DNA of 64,000 bases. Source: DAOUTY01 sp964453665. GTDB taxonomy: Bacteria; Chloroflexota; Dehalococcoidia; SZUA-161. Below, one piece after another: positions 36,320 through 45,242 of the stretch (its first letter is position 1; each line of letters begins with the position of its first letter). Both the position numbers and the translations under genes were made by a program. The stretch is taken from assembly GCA_964453665.1 (NCBI GenBank), contig CAYVQT010000001.1:1-64000 (forward strand), written 5' to 3'. Under the pieces are notes generated by a model. The model was not told the origin of the DNA and ran no database searches. It saw only the letters and a program-made list of their open reading frames with translations.

Positions 36320-38719
36320 ATGAAAAAGCTGCGCCGCTTCCTGCAACAAAAGCTCCAGCGTAAACTGGTTAGAGACCTTGCCACCTCAAAGGGTCTGTTC
36401 GTCGCCGTGACCGCGGTAATCTTCCTGGGTGTAACCTTCTTCGGGGCCTCATTCCTGGGCTACCAGAATCTCAGAAGCTCCTATGACTACACCTACGAAA
36501 CGCTTCATTTCGCCGATTTCACTATCAGGGTGGTGGAAGCCCCTGCGGAAACCCTGGAGGAACTGGAGGCGATTCCGGGGGTCACCGCCGTTACCAGCAG
36601 GATGAACAGTGACTTCTCCCTCACCCTTCCCGGAACAGATGAGAAGAGGATGGTGTCGCGGGTGATATCCCTTCCCTCGGACTCCAGACCGGCCGTCAAC
36701 GACATCAAGGTGGAGAGCGGCTCCTATTTCCAGGAGGGCGATAGCAGCGCTCTGCTGGTGGAAACCAATTTCGCCGAGCATCACGGCTTGAAAGAAGGCA
36801 ACACTCTCAACCTTACGATAGACGGCCATACAACCAACTTCAGTGTGGCCGGTATCGTCGCCAGTCCCGAGTACATCTGGTTTGCCAAGAGCCGTCAGGA
36901 GATACTGGTCTCCCCCGAAACCTTCGGAGTCGTGTTCATCCCTGAGGATACTGTGACCGACCTGTTGGGGAAACCTTTTATCAATGAGTTCTGCTTCCTA
37001 GTCGATGATGGGGCTGACAGAGAAACCATAATAGCGGAGGCCGAGAAAATACTTGATTCATACGTGGTAATGGATGTTGTCCCGCGCGAGGACCAGCCCA
37101 GCAACGCAGCCCTGAGTATGGACCTTCAGGAGTTCGGGGAGCTGGCTGAAGTCTTCCCTCTCCTCTTCCTCATCGTGGGAGCACTGGCAACATACATCCT
37201 GCTCACCCGGATCGTCCACAATCAGAGGGCTCAGATAGGACTTATGCGGGCGACAGGCTATTCCCGCCGACAAATCCTCCTTCACTACCTCAGCTTCGCC
37301 CTCATAATAGGAATCGTGGGCGCTGTTATGGGAACGATTGCCGGCTATCTTCTCTCCGAACTTATCACCAATCTCTACACGGGCATCCTGGGGATTCCTT
37401 ATACCAAGATCGAGATGGACCTCATGCAGTGGCTGGCTATCGAAGAGGGGCTTTTCCTGGGGATTATCCCCTGCGCGATTGCCGGCATAATCCCCGCCTG
37501 GGCTGCCTCCCGCCTCAGCCCGTCCGAAGCCATGCGCCCCCCGGCCCCGACCGCCGGCAGGAAGCTCCTGCTGGAGCGCATCTTCCCCTTCCTGGCCCGG
37601 CTGTCATTCCTCTGGAAGATCCCGCTGCGCAATATATTTCGCAACCGCCGCCGCAGCCTTTACACAGTCATCGGTGTCGCCTTCGGCATCAGCCTCATTC
37701 TAGTATCGGCTGCCTTCATCGACGCCATCGAAGCTTTCACGGACTTGCAATTCAATAAAGTCCAGATATACGATGCCCAGATCAATTTCTCGTCAACCCA
37801 ACCGCAACCGGCAACTATTGCGGAGGAAGTGCAGGGCTGGGATGAGGTGGAGAAGGCCGAACCCGTTCTTCAGATACCCGTCAGACTGGAGTATGAAGAC
37901 AACAGCTACTCCACGCTGGTGGTAGGGCTTTCCCAGGGCGCAGAGCTGTACGGGCTGCACTCCACCGGTGGGGACCGAGTCGATGTCAGTGACCAGGGGA
38001 TTCTGCTTAGTGAAGGCCTTGAAAAGAACCTGGACATAAAAAGCGGCGACATACTCACGCTGCTCTCCCCGTGGGGTACGCAGCAGCTGGAAGTCCTCGG
38101 ATTCGTGCAGCAGCCCCTCGGCAGCTACGGCTACGTGACGTTAGGTCAGGCCCAGAAACTCGTGGGAGGCCTGCCCGTAATAAACGGCCTTATGCTGGAC
38201 GTAGGGCCACAGTATCTGGACTCCATAAGGGAAAAGGCCTACGGTATCCCGGGCACTGTCTCCGTGGAGTTGACCGGGGAAAGCAATGAGACGGTCGAGC
38301 AGATGATGGGGCTGATTAAAGGTATGAGCTGGGTAATGCTCGCCTTCGGTGCCGCTCTGGCGCTGGCTATCGTCTTCACCATGGTAACAGTGAGCATCCT
38401 GGAGCGCCGCCGTGAGATAGCGACCATGCGCACTATGGGAGAGGGCAGGGGCAGAATTACGGCCATGATTACTATCGAGAACCTGCTGCTGGGACTTATA
38501 GGGATCATCCCCGGCATTCCGATGGGTTATTACCTGGCGGTGTACTTCTTCAGCCTCTTTCAGGGTGACATGATGAGCTATAACCTGGTTATCTTCCCCC
38601 GCACATACCTGCTGACCGTTGGGCTGGTCATTCTGATCATGGTCGTTTCCCAGATACCGGGCATTCGTAACATCAACAGGCTGAACCTGGCGCAGGTCAC
38701 GAAGGAACAGGCGACCTAG
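36320..38719 (+). CDS. FtsX-like ABC permease
   Basis: A 799-residue permease with the layout of two FtsX units: an N-terminal helix (about 24-45), an extracytoplasmic domain, three helices (about 272-390), a linker, another helix (about 450-475), a second extracytoplasmic domain and three final helices (about 675-790). Cues include LMRATGYSRRQILLHYL and TMRTMGEGRGRITAM, the conserved cytoplasmic coupling stretches. With the ATPase 6 nt upstream it forms a macrolide- or lipoprotein-type exporter. The cargo is unknown. Confidence 0.92.
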   Translation: MKKLRRFLQQKLQRKLVRDLATSKGLFVAVTAVIFLGVTFFGASFLGYQNLRSSYDYTYETLHFADFTIRVVEAPAETLEELEAIPGVTAVTSRMNSDFSLTLPGTDEKRMVSRVISLPSDSRPAVNDIKVESGSYFQEGDSSALLVETNFAEHHGLKEGNTLNLTIDGHTTNFSVAGIVASPEYIWFAKSRQEILVSPETFGVVFIPEDTVTDLLGKPFINEFCFLVDDGADRETIIAEAEKILDSYVVMDVVPREDQPSNAALSMDLQEFGELAEVFPLLFLIVGALATYILLTRIVHNQRAQIGLMRATGYSRRQILLHYLSFALIIGIVGAVMGTIAGYLLSELITNLYTGILGIPYTKIEMDLMQWLAIEEGLFLGIIPCAIAGIIPAWAASRLSPSEAMRPPAPTAGRKLLLERIFPFLARLSFLWKIPLRNIFRNRRRSLYTVIGVAFGISLILVSAAFIDAIEAFTDLQFNKVQIYDAQINFSSTQPQPATIAEEVQGWDEVEKAEPVLQIPVRLEYEDNSYSTLVVGLSQGAELYGLHSTGGDRVDVSDQGILLSEGLEKNLDIKSGDILTLLSPWGTQQLEVLGFVQQPLGSYGYVTLGQAQKLVGGLPVINGLMLDVGPQYLDSIREKAYGIPGTVSVELTGESNETVEQMMGLIKGMSWVMLAFGAALALAIVFTMVTVSILERRREIATMRTMGEGRGRITAMITIENLLLGLIGIIPGIPMGYYLAVYFFSLFQGDMMSYNLVIFPRTYLLTVGLVILIMVVSQIPGIRNINRLNLAQVTKEQAT

Positions 38720-38748
38720 TTGAAAATAGCTGACACATAACACCAAAT

Positions 38749-38783
38749 TAAGGCGAGAGGCTTGTATAAAGCCTCTCGCCTTA
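38749..38783. terminator. bidirectional hairpin terminator
   Basis: A perfect 15-bp stem (TAAGGCGAGAGGCTT with AAGCCTCTCGCCTTA) and a 5-nt loop lie between the permease and the convergent lipoprotein gene. There is no long T-run, but stem strength and position support a terminator in both directions. Confidence 0.75.
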
Positions 38784-38814
38784 GAGTTACTCGTGATTCC
38801 TCGAAGTCTGCGCC

Positions 38815-40104
38815 TTAAGGCGCCATTATCACGAAATTATCGAAGGCCGCCTCGCTGGAGCTTCCCGCCAGCGATGTGACCCCCAGCCCCACATATCCAC
38901 TACTGAAGCTGCTATCGGTGACCTCCGACAGCAAATGGCCGTTGGCGTATAACCGCAGCGTGTCCCCCTCACACTCAACGCGCATCAGGTTGACCTCGTC
39001 CCACCCCTCATTTATGTGACTCGACCAGGTGGGTGAGCCCGAAAGACCGGTCCTCACACCGTTCTTCCATACGCTTATCGCGTAGTATCCATCGGCACTG
39101 ATGCCAAAGTTATAGTAGTTGCTATCATCGACACAGCGGCAGAATACCTGCTGCCAGTTATCGTCGGTCCCGGCTACCAGCCAGGTCTCCACCTCGATGA
39201 CCAGGTCGCTGTAGTACCGGTACAGGTCGGAGTAGGAACAGCCATCGTCGTATGTGGAGTCCTCTATATGGAGTGCGCCCGTTTGGTATTCAACCCAGCC
39301 ACCACTGTAATCTCCGGTTTCCCAGCCGCTCGACGGGTTGCTGAAGTCATCGGAGAACAATACACCGCCCGTCGATGTCGGCTCAGGGGTAGGTGGTAGG
39401 GTTGGCGTGACTTCAGGAGTTTCCGCCACCACTTGTCCTGATATGCTTGTAACCACGATATTATCGAAGGCCGCCTCGCTGTAGCTGCCTGCCAGCGACG
39501 TGACCCCCAGGCCAATATAACCCCGACTAAAGGTATCGTCGGTAACCTCCGACAGCAAATGGCCATTGGCATATAACCGCAGCGTGTCCCCTACACACTC
39601 GACGCGCATGACATTGGTCACATCCCGGCCCTGCTTGATATGACTCGACTGCGCGGGGTCACCGGAGAGATCGCTTAGCCCGCCATCGCGCCACAAGCTG
39701 ATTGCATAATAGCCATCCGCACTTATGCCAAAGTCGTAATAGTTATTATCGTCGACAGATCGACAGAATATCTGCTGCCAGTTGTCGTCGGTTCCGGCTA
39801 CCAGCTTGGTCTCCACCTCAATAGCCAGGTCACTGTAGTACCTGTAGAGATCCGACCAGGTGCACGAATCGTCGGTGTAATCCTTCATATGGAACCACCC
39901 ATCTTGATAGTCAGCCCAACCAACTTCCCAATCGCCGGTTTCCCAGCCACTTCTAGCGTTGCTGAAGCCATCTGAGAACAACACCTCGCCATTCGAAGTC
40001 GGTGTAGTGGTCTCCTCACCATCGCCGGCGCAGCCCAGCGTTGCCACCAGCAGCGCCACTGCCAGAATTACCGCCCCCATCAGGATGACCTTTCGATTTA
40101 TCAT
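38815..40104 (-). CDS. lipoprotein with two tandem concanavalin-like domains
   Basis: A 429-residue surface lipoprotein. Residues 1-25 form a leader ending LVATLGC. Two copies of a domain of about 190 residues follow, each starting FSD.FSN..SGWETGD and ending EAAFDN(I/F)V, joined by a Pro/Thr linker (VTPTLPPTPEPTST). The content is that of LamG or DUF1080-like jelly-roll domains that bind glycans. The copies are highly similar, including the stretch LRLYANGHLLSEVTD, so the duplication is recent. ATG 40104 has GAAGGTAG upstream; the frame is open to 40140. Confidence 0.75.
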   Translation of the reverse strand: MINRKVILMGAVILAVALLVATLGCAGDGEETTTPTSNGEVLFSDGFSNARSGWETGDWEVGWADYQDGWFHMKDYTDDSCTWSDLYRYYSDLAIEVETKLVAGTDDNWQQIFCRSVDDNNYYDFGISADGYYAISLWRDGGLSDLSGDPAQSSHIKQGRDVTNVMRVECVGDTLRLYANGHLLSEVTDDTFSRGYIGLGVTSLAGSYSEAAFDNIVVTSISGQVVAETPEVTPTLPPTPEPTSTGGVLFSDDFSNPSSGWETGDYSGGWVEYQTGALHIEDSTYDDGCSYSDLYRYYSDLVIEVETWLVAGTDDNWQQVFCRCVDDSNYYNFGISADGYYAISVWKNGVRTGLSGSPTWSSHINEGWDEVNLMRVECEGDTLRLYANGHLLSEVTDSSFSSGYVGLGVTSLAGSSSEAAFDNFVIMAP

Positions 40105-40140
40105 CTCGTCTACCTTCCAGTAATAATTCCTCATGTTCAA

Positions 40141-41044
40141 ACAGGTCCGCTCTTTTTCCCTCTCAACCCGGCGCCCAGGTATAGAAAACTAACTTTCCGT
40201 GCCAATATACATATCGCGATAGATTACCGCAAGATTTACAAGCCTTGCTGGCTCAGAACCCGACGGACCGTGGAGAAGCGGTTTCGATATGTTCGCAACT
40301 CTTCCCTGGTTGCCCAGTAGCAGGGCGGACGCCAACATGTAGGGTAAATGTCACTTTAGAGACTAATGGAGGCGCCAGGGGCATCTCAGGGGCTCTCAAG
40401 AGTATTCTGTTCGGCGGCGCGGTTTCCAACTTGCCAGACGCAATCGAATTTGTAATACTACTCTAAGCCGTGTTTTGCTACACGGCGTATAGTAGAGACA
40501 GGTATGGAAATGCCCTTCAGCATAGCCCTCGCGTAGCCCCACCTCCGCCAAAGGCGCGGCGAATTCTTAAGCTTACGCTGGATGTATTCTACCTCGCCGT
40601 TCGAAAGCTCGCCAGCCCATCCCGGCCGAAGCAGCTTCCTGTCCGGCTGATTTACGGCGGATAGTGAGTCGCCCTTTTGCGGGGCTTCGTGCCTGCTCCT
40701 CCTGACGCTCATCATATAGACTATAACTCAGTTCAACCACGACCTCAACCTCCGGCGCTCCAATCCGTCCATCATCTGGAAATCAGTTCCCGCCCCCTGA
40801 GTGAATAGACCGACCGAATCCTCCCTCCCCCTTCGGGCTGCCCTCGGCTCTGAGGCTCAGTCTCGTAGAGAGCCTCAGGACGAAGCCCGGCGGGAGGGAG
40901 TTAGAGGGAGGGGGAATCCAATAAAATATCAAACCTCTTGCCCCAACTCTCCCCCACTGCTACAATCTGGTCATCACCTGCGAGGGAGTTGACCGGAGCC
41001 CGGCGCACTGTTACCCCCACCAACGAACAGCAAGGAGGCCACGA
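40141..41044. other. long intergenic stretch with repeats
   Basis: About 900 nt with at most one weak gene candidate (40458-40715). It carries a GAGGCTC/GAGCCTC hairpin at about 40853-40877 and the flanking block ccctcccccttcgggctgcc...ggcgggagggagttag (40822-40914). That block combines pieces seen separately at 17787 and 31294. No RNase P or tmRNA signature was found. Confidence 0.55.
40458..40715 (-). CDS. possible small basic protein
   Basis: An 85-codon frame (start MMSVRRSRHEAPQ) with a basic, helix-rich C-terminal half (WRRWGYARAMLKG, then ISIPVSTIRRVAKHG) that could be a helix-turn-helix. The Shine-Dalgarno is weak and no family was recognised. A small hairpin (GCCGTGT/ACACGGC) overlaps its last codons. 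It may be a chance frame or a gene remnant. Confidence 0.25.
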   Translation of the reverse strand: MMSVRRSRHEAPQKGDSLSAVNQPDRKLLRPGWAGELSNGEVEYIQRKLKNSPRLWRRWGYARAMLKGISIPVSTIRRVAKHGLE

Positions 41045-41503
41045 ATGAAGGCAGTTGAAGGAAAGCTCGGCCGCGTCTTCGTCATTCGGCTTGAGGATGG
41101 CGACATGATCCCGGAGAGTATCGAGCGTTTCGCGGAGGAGAACGGGGTATCGGTAGGACATGTTATCCTCGTTGGAGGAATCGGAGATGGTGAGGTCGTG
41201 GTCGGCCCGCGGCGTTCGCAGGAAAGACCGCCGGAGCCGCTGCTGCTTCCTGTAGACGGTGCGCACGAGGTGGCGGGGGTGGGGGTCCTTGCCCCCGGTG
41301 AAGACGGCAGGCCCTCCCTCCATATCCACGCGGCGCTGGGTCGCTCCGGGAAGACCACTACAGGTTGCCTCAGGCCCGGCGTCAAGACCTGGCTTGTGGC
41401 CGAGGCCATACTGTACGAAATCCTCAACGCCAGAGTGGCCCGTCTCATGGACGCCGAGAGCGGCTTCGAGCTCCTGGAGCCCGGCGCCGGGCCCCAGACA
41501 TAG
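41045..41503 (+). CDS. PPC (DUF296) domain protein
   Basis: A 152-residue single-domain protein of the plants-and-prokaryotes-conserved fold, a trimer-forming family. Typical elements are YVIRLEDGD-like VFVIRLEDGDMIPESIERF, GHVILVGGIGDGEV and the histidine-containing strand LHIHAALG. The family's bacterial role is poorly known; DNA binding is suggested by plant members. AAGGAGG precedes ATG 41045. It stands alone before the repeat-bounded TIR gene. Confidence 0.88.
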   Translation: MKAVEGKLGRVFVIRLEDGDMIPESIERFAEENGVSVGHVILVGGIGDGEVVVGPRRSQERPPEPLLLPVDGAHEVAGVGVLAPGEDGRPSLHIHAALGRSGKTTTGCLRPGVKTWLVAEAILYEILNARVARLMDAESGFELLEPGAGPQT

Positions 41504-41528
41504 AATCACAGCAGTCTATATGTCTCAC

Positions 41529-41602
41529 CCGTAGGGGCGTTCAATTGAACGCCCCTACGATTTTGGGAATAACCGACGTTCAAGACGCCATTCGTAGGGG
41601 CA
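41529..41602. repeat. 74-nt direct repeat, left copy (TIR-STAND module)
   Basis: It begins with a 28-nt palindrome (GTAGGGGC arms, core gttcaattgaac) and continues with ttttgggaataaccgacg and ttcaagacgcc. The right copy at 44571-44644 differs at one base and has the same orientation. A second near-palindrome (41594-41621, core atggtaaccat) overlaps the right end. A cattgcgagcgcggcgaag spacer element lies downstream. Confidence 0.85.
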
Positions 41603-41701
41603 TGGTAACCATGCCCGCTACGCAGACGAATGCCTTACATACTATTTTCGGAGCAAGCATCCTTTTCATGTCATTGCGAGCGCGGCGAAGCAATCTCTCG
41701 C

Positions 41702-41730
41702 TTGACTCTTGTGAGACCACAGCATATAAT
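41702..41730 (+). promoter_or_regulatory. sigma70 promoter of the TIR-STAND gene
   Basis: TTGACT (41702-41707), a 17-nt spacer and TATAAT (41725-41730). Transcription would start near 41737, about 36 nt before the start codon, so the gene is expressed on its own. Confidence 0.75.
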
Positions 41731-41772
41731 CTCGGTGCTTCGACAAAAAACAACCGCATCAGCGTATTCAAA

Positions 41773-44556
41773 ATGATCAAACCCACCATCTTCATCAGCT
41801 ACAGCCACAAAGACGAGGAATGGAAGAACCGACTGGGCACCCATCTCAAGGTGCTGGAGAACGAGAGCATCATTGAAGAGTGGGACGACCGCCATATCGG
41901 CACAGGCAAGGACTGGTATAAGGAAATCGAGGATGCTATGGAGCGCTGCAGCGTAGCCATGCTGATGGTCTCTGCCAATTTCCTCACCTCCGAATTCATT
42001 CTAACGGAGGAAGTGCCCCGCCTGCTTGAGCGTAAGTGGGATGAAGGCATACGTATTTTCCCGCTTATCGTCTGTCCCTGCGCCTGGAAGCAGGTCAAAT
42101 GGCTGGCTCAAATGAAAGTCCGCCCCACCGACGGGCATCCCCTGTCTGCGGGAGACGACCACCAGATTGACACCGACCTTGCTGCGATTACTGAGGAAGT
42201 CGCGGATGTCATCAGGTGCTGCGCCCCGCCAACCACGCCCGAAGGTTACGTTCCACTTGCCCCGGACAAGATATCGCTCGCCAAGATGCCGTCAACAAAC
42301 CCCGACCTCTTCGGCCGCGATGAGGAGCTGGCGATTCTGGACGCAGCGTGGGATAGTCCGCAGACCAATATCGTCGAGCTGGTGGCCTGGGGCGGCGTGG
42401 GCAAGACGGCGCTGGTGAATAAGTGGCTGCTGCAGATGGGGAAGGACAACTACCGAGGGGCGGAGCGCGTGTACGGCTGGTCCTTCTACAGCCAGGGGGC
42501 GGCCGAGGGGAAGCAGGCATCCGCCGATACGTTCATAGCGGCCGCACTGGCGTGGTTCGGCGACCCCGATCCAAAAGAGGGGTCACCCTGGGACAAGGGC
42601 CAGCGCCTGGCGGAGCTTGTCCGAAGGCAACGCACGCTGTTGATACTGGACGGGCTCGAACCGCTTCAGTATCAGCCGGGCGAGATGGAGGGACGCCTCA
42701 AGGACCCGGGGCTGCAGAGCCTGCTGCGGGAGTTGGCGAACTACAATCCGGGGCTGTGCGTACTCACCACCCGCCTGGCAGTCGACGACCTCAAGGATTT
42801 CACCGGCACCCGTGTTGAAAGGATTGAACTAGAAAATTTATCACCTGAAGCGGGCGCGGAGCTACTCAGTAACCTCGGCGTTAAGGGTACGCCCGTGGAG
42901 CTGAAGCAGGCAGCCAGCGAGTTCAGGGGGCACGCCCTGGCGCTGACACTGCTGGGCAGCTACCTGGCGGTTGTTTATGGCGGTGATATACGGCAGCGCG
43001 ACAAAATACCCAGGCTCACAGCGGAGAAGAAGCAGGGAGCCCACGCCATAAGGGTTATGAAATGCTACGAAGAATGGTTCAAGGGCAGACCGGAGCTGGA
43101 TATCCTGCTGATCATGGGGCTGTTCGACCGCCCCGCCGAGGGCGGCGCCGTCGAGGCCGTCAGGGCCAAGCCGGCTATAAAAGACCTGACCTCGAAGCTG
43201 CAGAAGCTGTCTCATGCGGAATGGCAGTACGCCGTAAACAGCCTGAGGACAGCCAGGCTGCTCGCGGCAGAGGACCCTCACAGCCCGGATACGCTGGATG
43301 CCCACCCGCTGGTGCGGGAGTATTTCGGCGAGAGGTTGAAGGAGGGCAATTCTTCCGCCTGGAAGGAGGCCCACAGTAGGCTATACGATTACTACAAATC
43401 TCAGGCAGAGGAGTTCCCTGAAACCATTGAGGAGATGGCCCCGCTCTTCGCGGCGGTGGCCCACGGCTGCGCAGCTGGGCGACACGAAGAGGTGCTTCAT
43501 GCGGTATATAAGCGCCGCATTCAAAGAGGCGACTATTTCGCTACGAAAAACCTGGGAGCACACGGTGCCGACTTAGCTGCCTTGTCCGGCTATTTTGACG
43601 CGCCGTGGAATCAGCCCACTGAGGCCCTTACTGCAGATGACAAGGGCTTTGTCCTAGCGAGGGCAGGCTTCGAACTTCGGGCGCTGGGCAGGCTGACAGA
43701 AGCGACGGAGCCCATGGAGGCCGCCTTGCAAGTCAGGGGTACCCATAGTAACTGGGCCAATGCCGCAATCAATGCCAGCAACCTGAGCCAACTCTACGCA
43801 TCCCTTGGCGACCTAGCCCAGGCTTTGCATTATGCGCGACAGGCCGTGGACTTCGCCGACCGCAGCAGCGATCCCCATGAAAGAATCTCTAAGCGGTCGC
43901 AGGTCGCCGATGTGTTGCACAAACTGGGTCGGCTCGAAATGGCCGCAACGACGTTCCGCGAGGCTGAGCAGCTGTTAAAGCAAAGGTGGCGCGGCCCGGG
44001 ATCCCCGTTCCTCTACTCACTCGCATGCTACCAGTACTGCGACCTGCTGCTGGCCGAAGGTAAGCACTGGCAGGTGCTGAACCAGGCTGGGCAGTCTCTT
44101 GAAGAAGCTAAATGCCGGAGCTCGTTGCTAGACATTGCGCTTGGCTATCTGTCCCTAGGGCAGGCCTACTTGATGCAAGGCATACGCTACAGAAAACGCC
44201 ATTTCAGCCAAGCGACAGTCTATCTAGACCAAGCCGTGACCAGGATGCGAGACGCAGGAAGTCAGCAGTATATTCCTCACGGACTGCTGGCTCGCGCGGA
44301 GCTGTACCGCGAGCAGGGCGAGTTTGCACTCGCACATAGGGACGTTGACGAAGCGATGCGCATCGCCAAACGCGACGGCATGCGATTGCACGAGGCGGAC
44401 TGCCACCTAGGGTACGCCCGGCTTCACCTGGCCGCGGGCGAAAAGGAGAAGGCGCGGGAAAGCCTAGCCGCAGCAAGAGAGATGATCAAGGACACTGGCT
44501 ACCACCGCCGGGATAAAGAGGTCAAGGAGCTTGAGAAGCAGCTAAAAAAGAGTTAA
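41773..44556 (+). CDS. TIR-STAND NTPase-TPR protein, candidate phage-defence sensor
   Basis: A 927-residue protein of three parts. Residues 1-135 are a TIR domain (IFISYSHKDEEWKNRL, then AMLMVSANFLTSEFILTEE with candidate catalytic Glu79/Glu80), which in bacteria usually cleaves NAD or makes signal nucleotides. Residues 175-500 are a STAND/NB-ARC-like NTPase: NPDLFGRDEEL, Walker A AWGGVGKT (205-212), Walker B TLLILDG (288-294), and LCVLTTRL. From about 600 to the end are TPR-type helical repeats (NASNLSQLYASLGDLAQALH) likely to sense a target. ATG 41773 is used although it has no clear Shine-Dalgarno; the frame open back to 41365 crosses the promoter and repeat. The defence role is inference from architecture. 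Confidence 0.88.
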   Translation: MIKPTIFISYSHKDEEWKNRLGTHLKVLENESIIEEWDDRHIGTGKDWYKEIEDAMERCSVAMLMVSANFLTSEFILTEEVPRLLERKWDEGIRIFPLIVCPCAWKQVKWLAQMKVRPTDGHPLSAGDDHQIDTDLAAITEEVADVIRCCAPPTTPEGYVPLAPDKISLAKMPSTNPDLFGRDEELAILDAAWDSPQTNIVELVAWGGVGKTALVNKWLLQMGKDNYRGAERVYGWSFYSQGAAEGKQASADTFIAAALAWFGDPDPKEGSPWDKGQRLAELVRRQRTLLILDGLEPLQYQPGEMEGRLKDPGLQSLLRELANYNPGLCVLTTRLAVDDLKDFTGTRVERIELENLSPEAGAELLSNLGVKGTPVELKQAASEFRGHALALTLLGSYLAVVYGGDIRQRDKIPRLTAEKKQGAHAIRVMKCYEEWFKGRPELDILLIMGLFDRPAEGGAVEAVRAKPAIKDLTSKLQKLSHAEWQYAVNSLRTARLLAAEDPHSPDTLDAHPLVREYFGERLKEGNSSAWKEAHSRLYDYYKSQAEEFPETIEEMAPLFAAVAHGCAAGRHEEVLHAVYKRRIQRGDYFATKNLGAHGADLAALSGYFDAPWNQPTEALTADDKGFVLARAGFELRALGRLTEATEPMEAALQVRGTHSNWANAAINASNLSQLYASLGDLAQALHYARQAVDFADRSSDPHERISKRSQVADVLHKLGRLEMAATTFREAEQLLKQRWRGPGSPFLYSLACYQYCDLLLAEGKHWQVLNQAGQSLEEAKCRSSLLDIALGYLSLGQAYLMQGIRYRKRHFSQATVYLDQAVTRMRDAGSQQYIPHGLLARAELYREQGEFALAHRDVDEAMRIAKRDGMRLHEADCHLGYARLHLAAGEKEKARESLAAAREMIKDTGYHRRDKEVKELEKQLKKS

Positions 44557-44570
44557 TGCAGACGCTCCAT

Positions 44571-44644
44571 CCGTAGGGGCGTTCAATTGAACGCCCCTAC
44601 GATTTTGGGAATAACCGACGTTCAAGACGCCGTTCGTAGGGGCA
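44571..44644. repeat. 74-nt direct repeat, right copy (TIR-STAND module)
   Basis: Same orientation and one mismatch relative to 41529-41602. It starts 15 nt after the TIR-STAND stop codon. It runs into another perfect 28-nt palindrome (44636-44663, GTAGGGGC arms with core acggcatgccgt), and two more related elements follow near 44690 and 44769, so this spacer is a cluster of the family. Confidence 0.88.
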
Positions 44645-44802
44645 CGGCATGCCGTGCCCCTACGTTCTCGTTGCGAGCTGGGGAGCGGGCGACCACATCG
44701 GGTCGCCCCTACGCGGCGTGACAATGCGATTACCACTCACTTTGCAGGAGAAGGGCAGGTTATACCCGTAGGGGCTGACCAATGCGTCAGCCCACCTGCC
44801 CT

Positions 44803-45186
44803 TTATATCAGGTACTCCATGATAATCCGATGGGCGAGGTGCGCCTTCTCGCCTCCGCGGAACTCGAATGTTCTATCTTCAAACCCGAGGCCGCTGATCG
44901 TGAGCCTGTTGGTCACAAAACGCCCGCTCCTTAGCAGAAACCCTTTATCATCCTCGCTCCCCACTGCGCTGATGCGGCTGTAGGGAATGCTTATCATAGC
45001 CTTTCGTTCCGTCACCAGCGATTTGTCGTAAAAAATAACCCGCTTATCCGTTATGCCTATGAATCCGCTTCCCGCGCCTTTCAGGTCGAAAACAGCCCGG
45101 ATAACCTCATCCTCCTGGCAGAAACCCTCTATCTTCTCTAACTGGTCCTTCTTGTCAAAAATCATGTCGTCAGCATTAATGGCCAT
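44803..45186 (-). CDS. bacterial PH-domain-like protein
   Basis: A 127-residue soluble protein. The strand pattern EVIRAVFDLKGAGSGFIGIT, DKRVIFYDKSL, ISIPYSRISAVGSEDDKG and a C-terminal helix matches the bacterial PH/YokE-like fold. Such domains bind lipids or proteins; the role here is unknown. ATG at 45186 (MAINADDM) has no strong Shine-Dalgarno. It stands alone in a repeat-rich neighbourhood. Confidence 0.65.
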   Translation of the reverse strand: MAINADDMIFDKKDQLEKIEGFCQEDEVIRAVFDLKGAGSGFIGITDKRVIFYDKSLVTERKAMISIPYSRISAVGSEDDKGFLLRSGRFVTNRLTISGLGFEDRTFEFRGGEKAHLAHRIIMEYLI

Positions 45187-45242
45187 TTGCGCCTCCAGGC
45201 AACGCTGAAATCGAACATTAAAACGCCCAGACGTCTGAGCGT

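Noticed and set aside
41365..41772. N-terminal extension of the TIR-STAND frame, which stays open for 136 more codons
   Set aside because: It would overlap the PPC gene, the palindromic repeat and a consensus promoter. The TIR domain begins exactly at ATG 41773.
41365..44663. Insertion sequence or integrase carrying the TIR-STAND gene
   Set aside because: No transposase, integrase or target-site duplication was found; only the intergenic repeats flank it.
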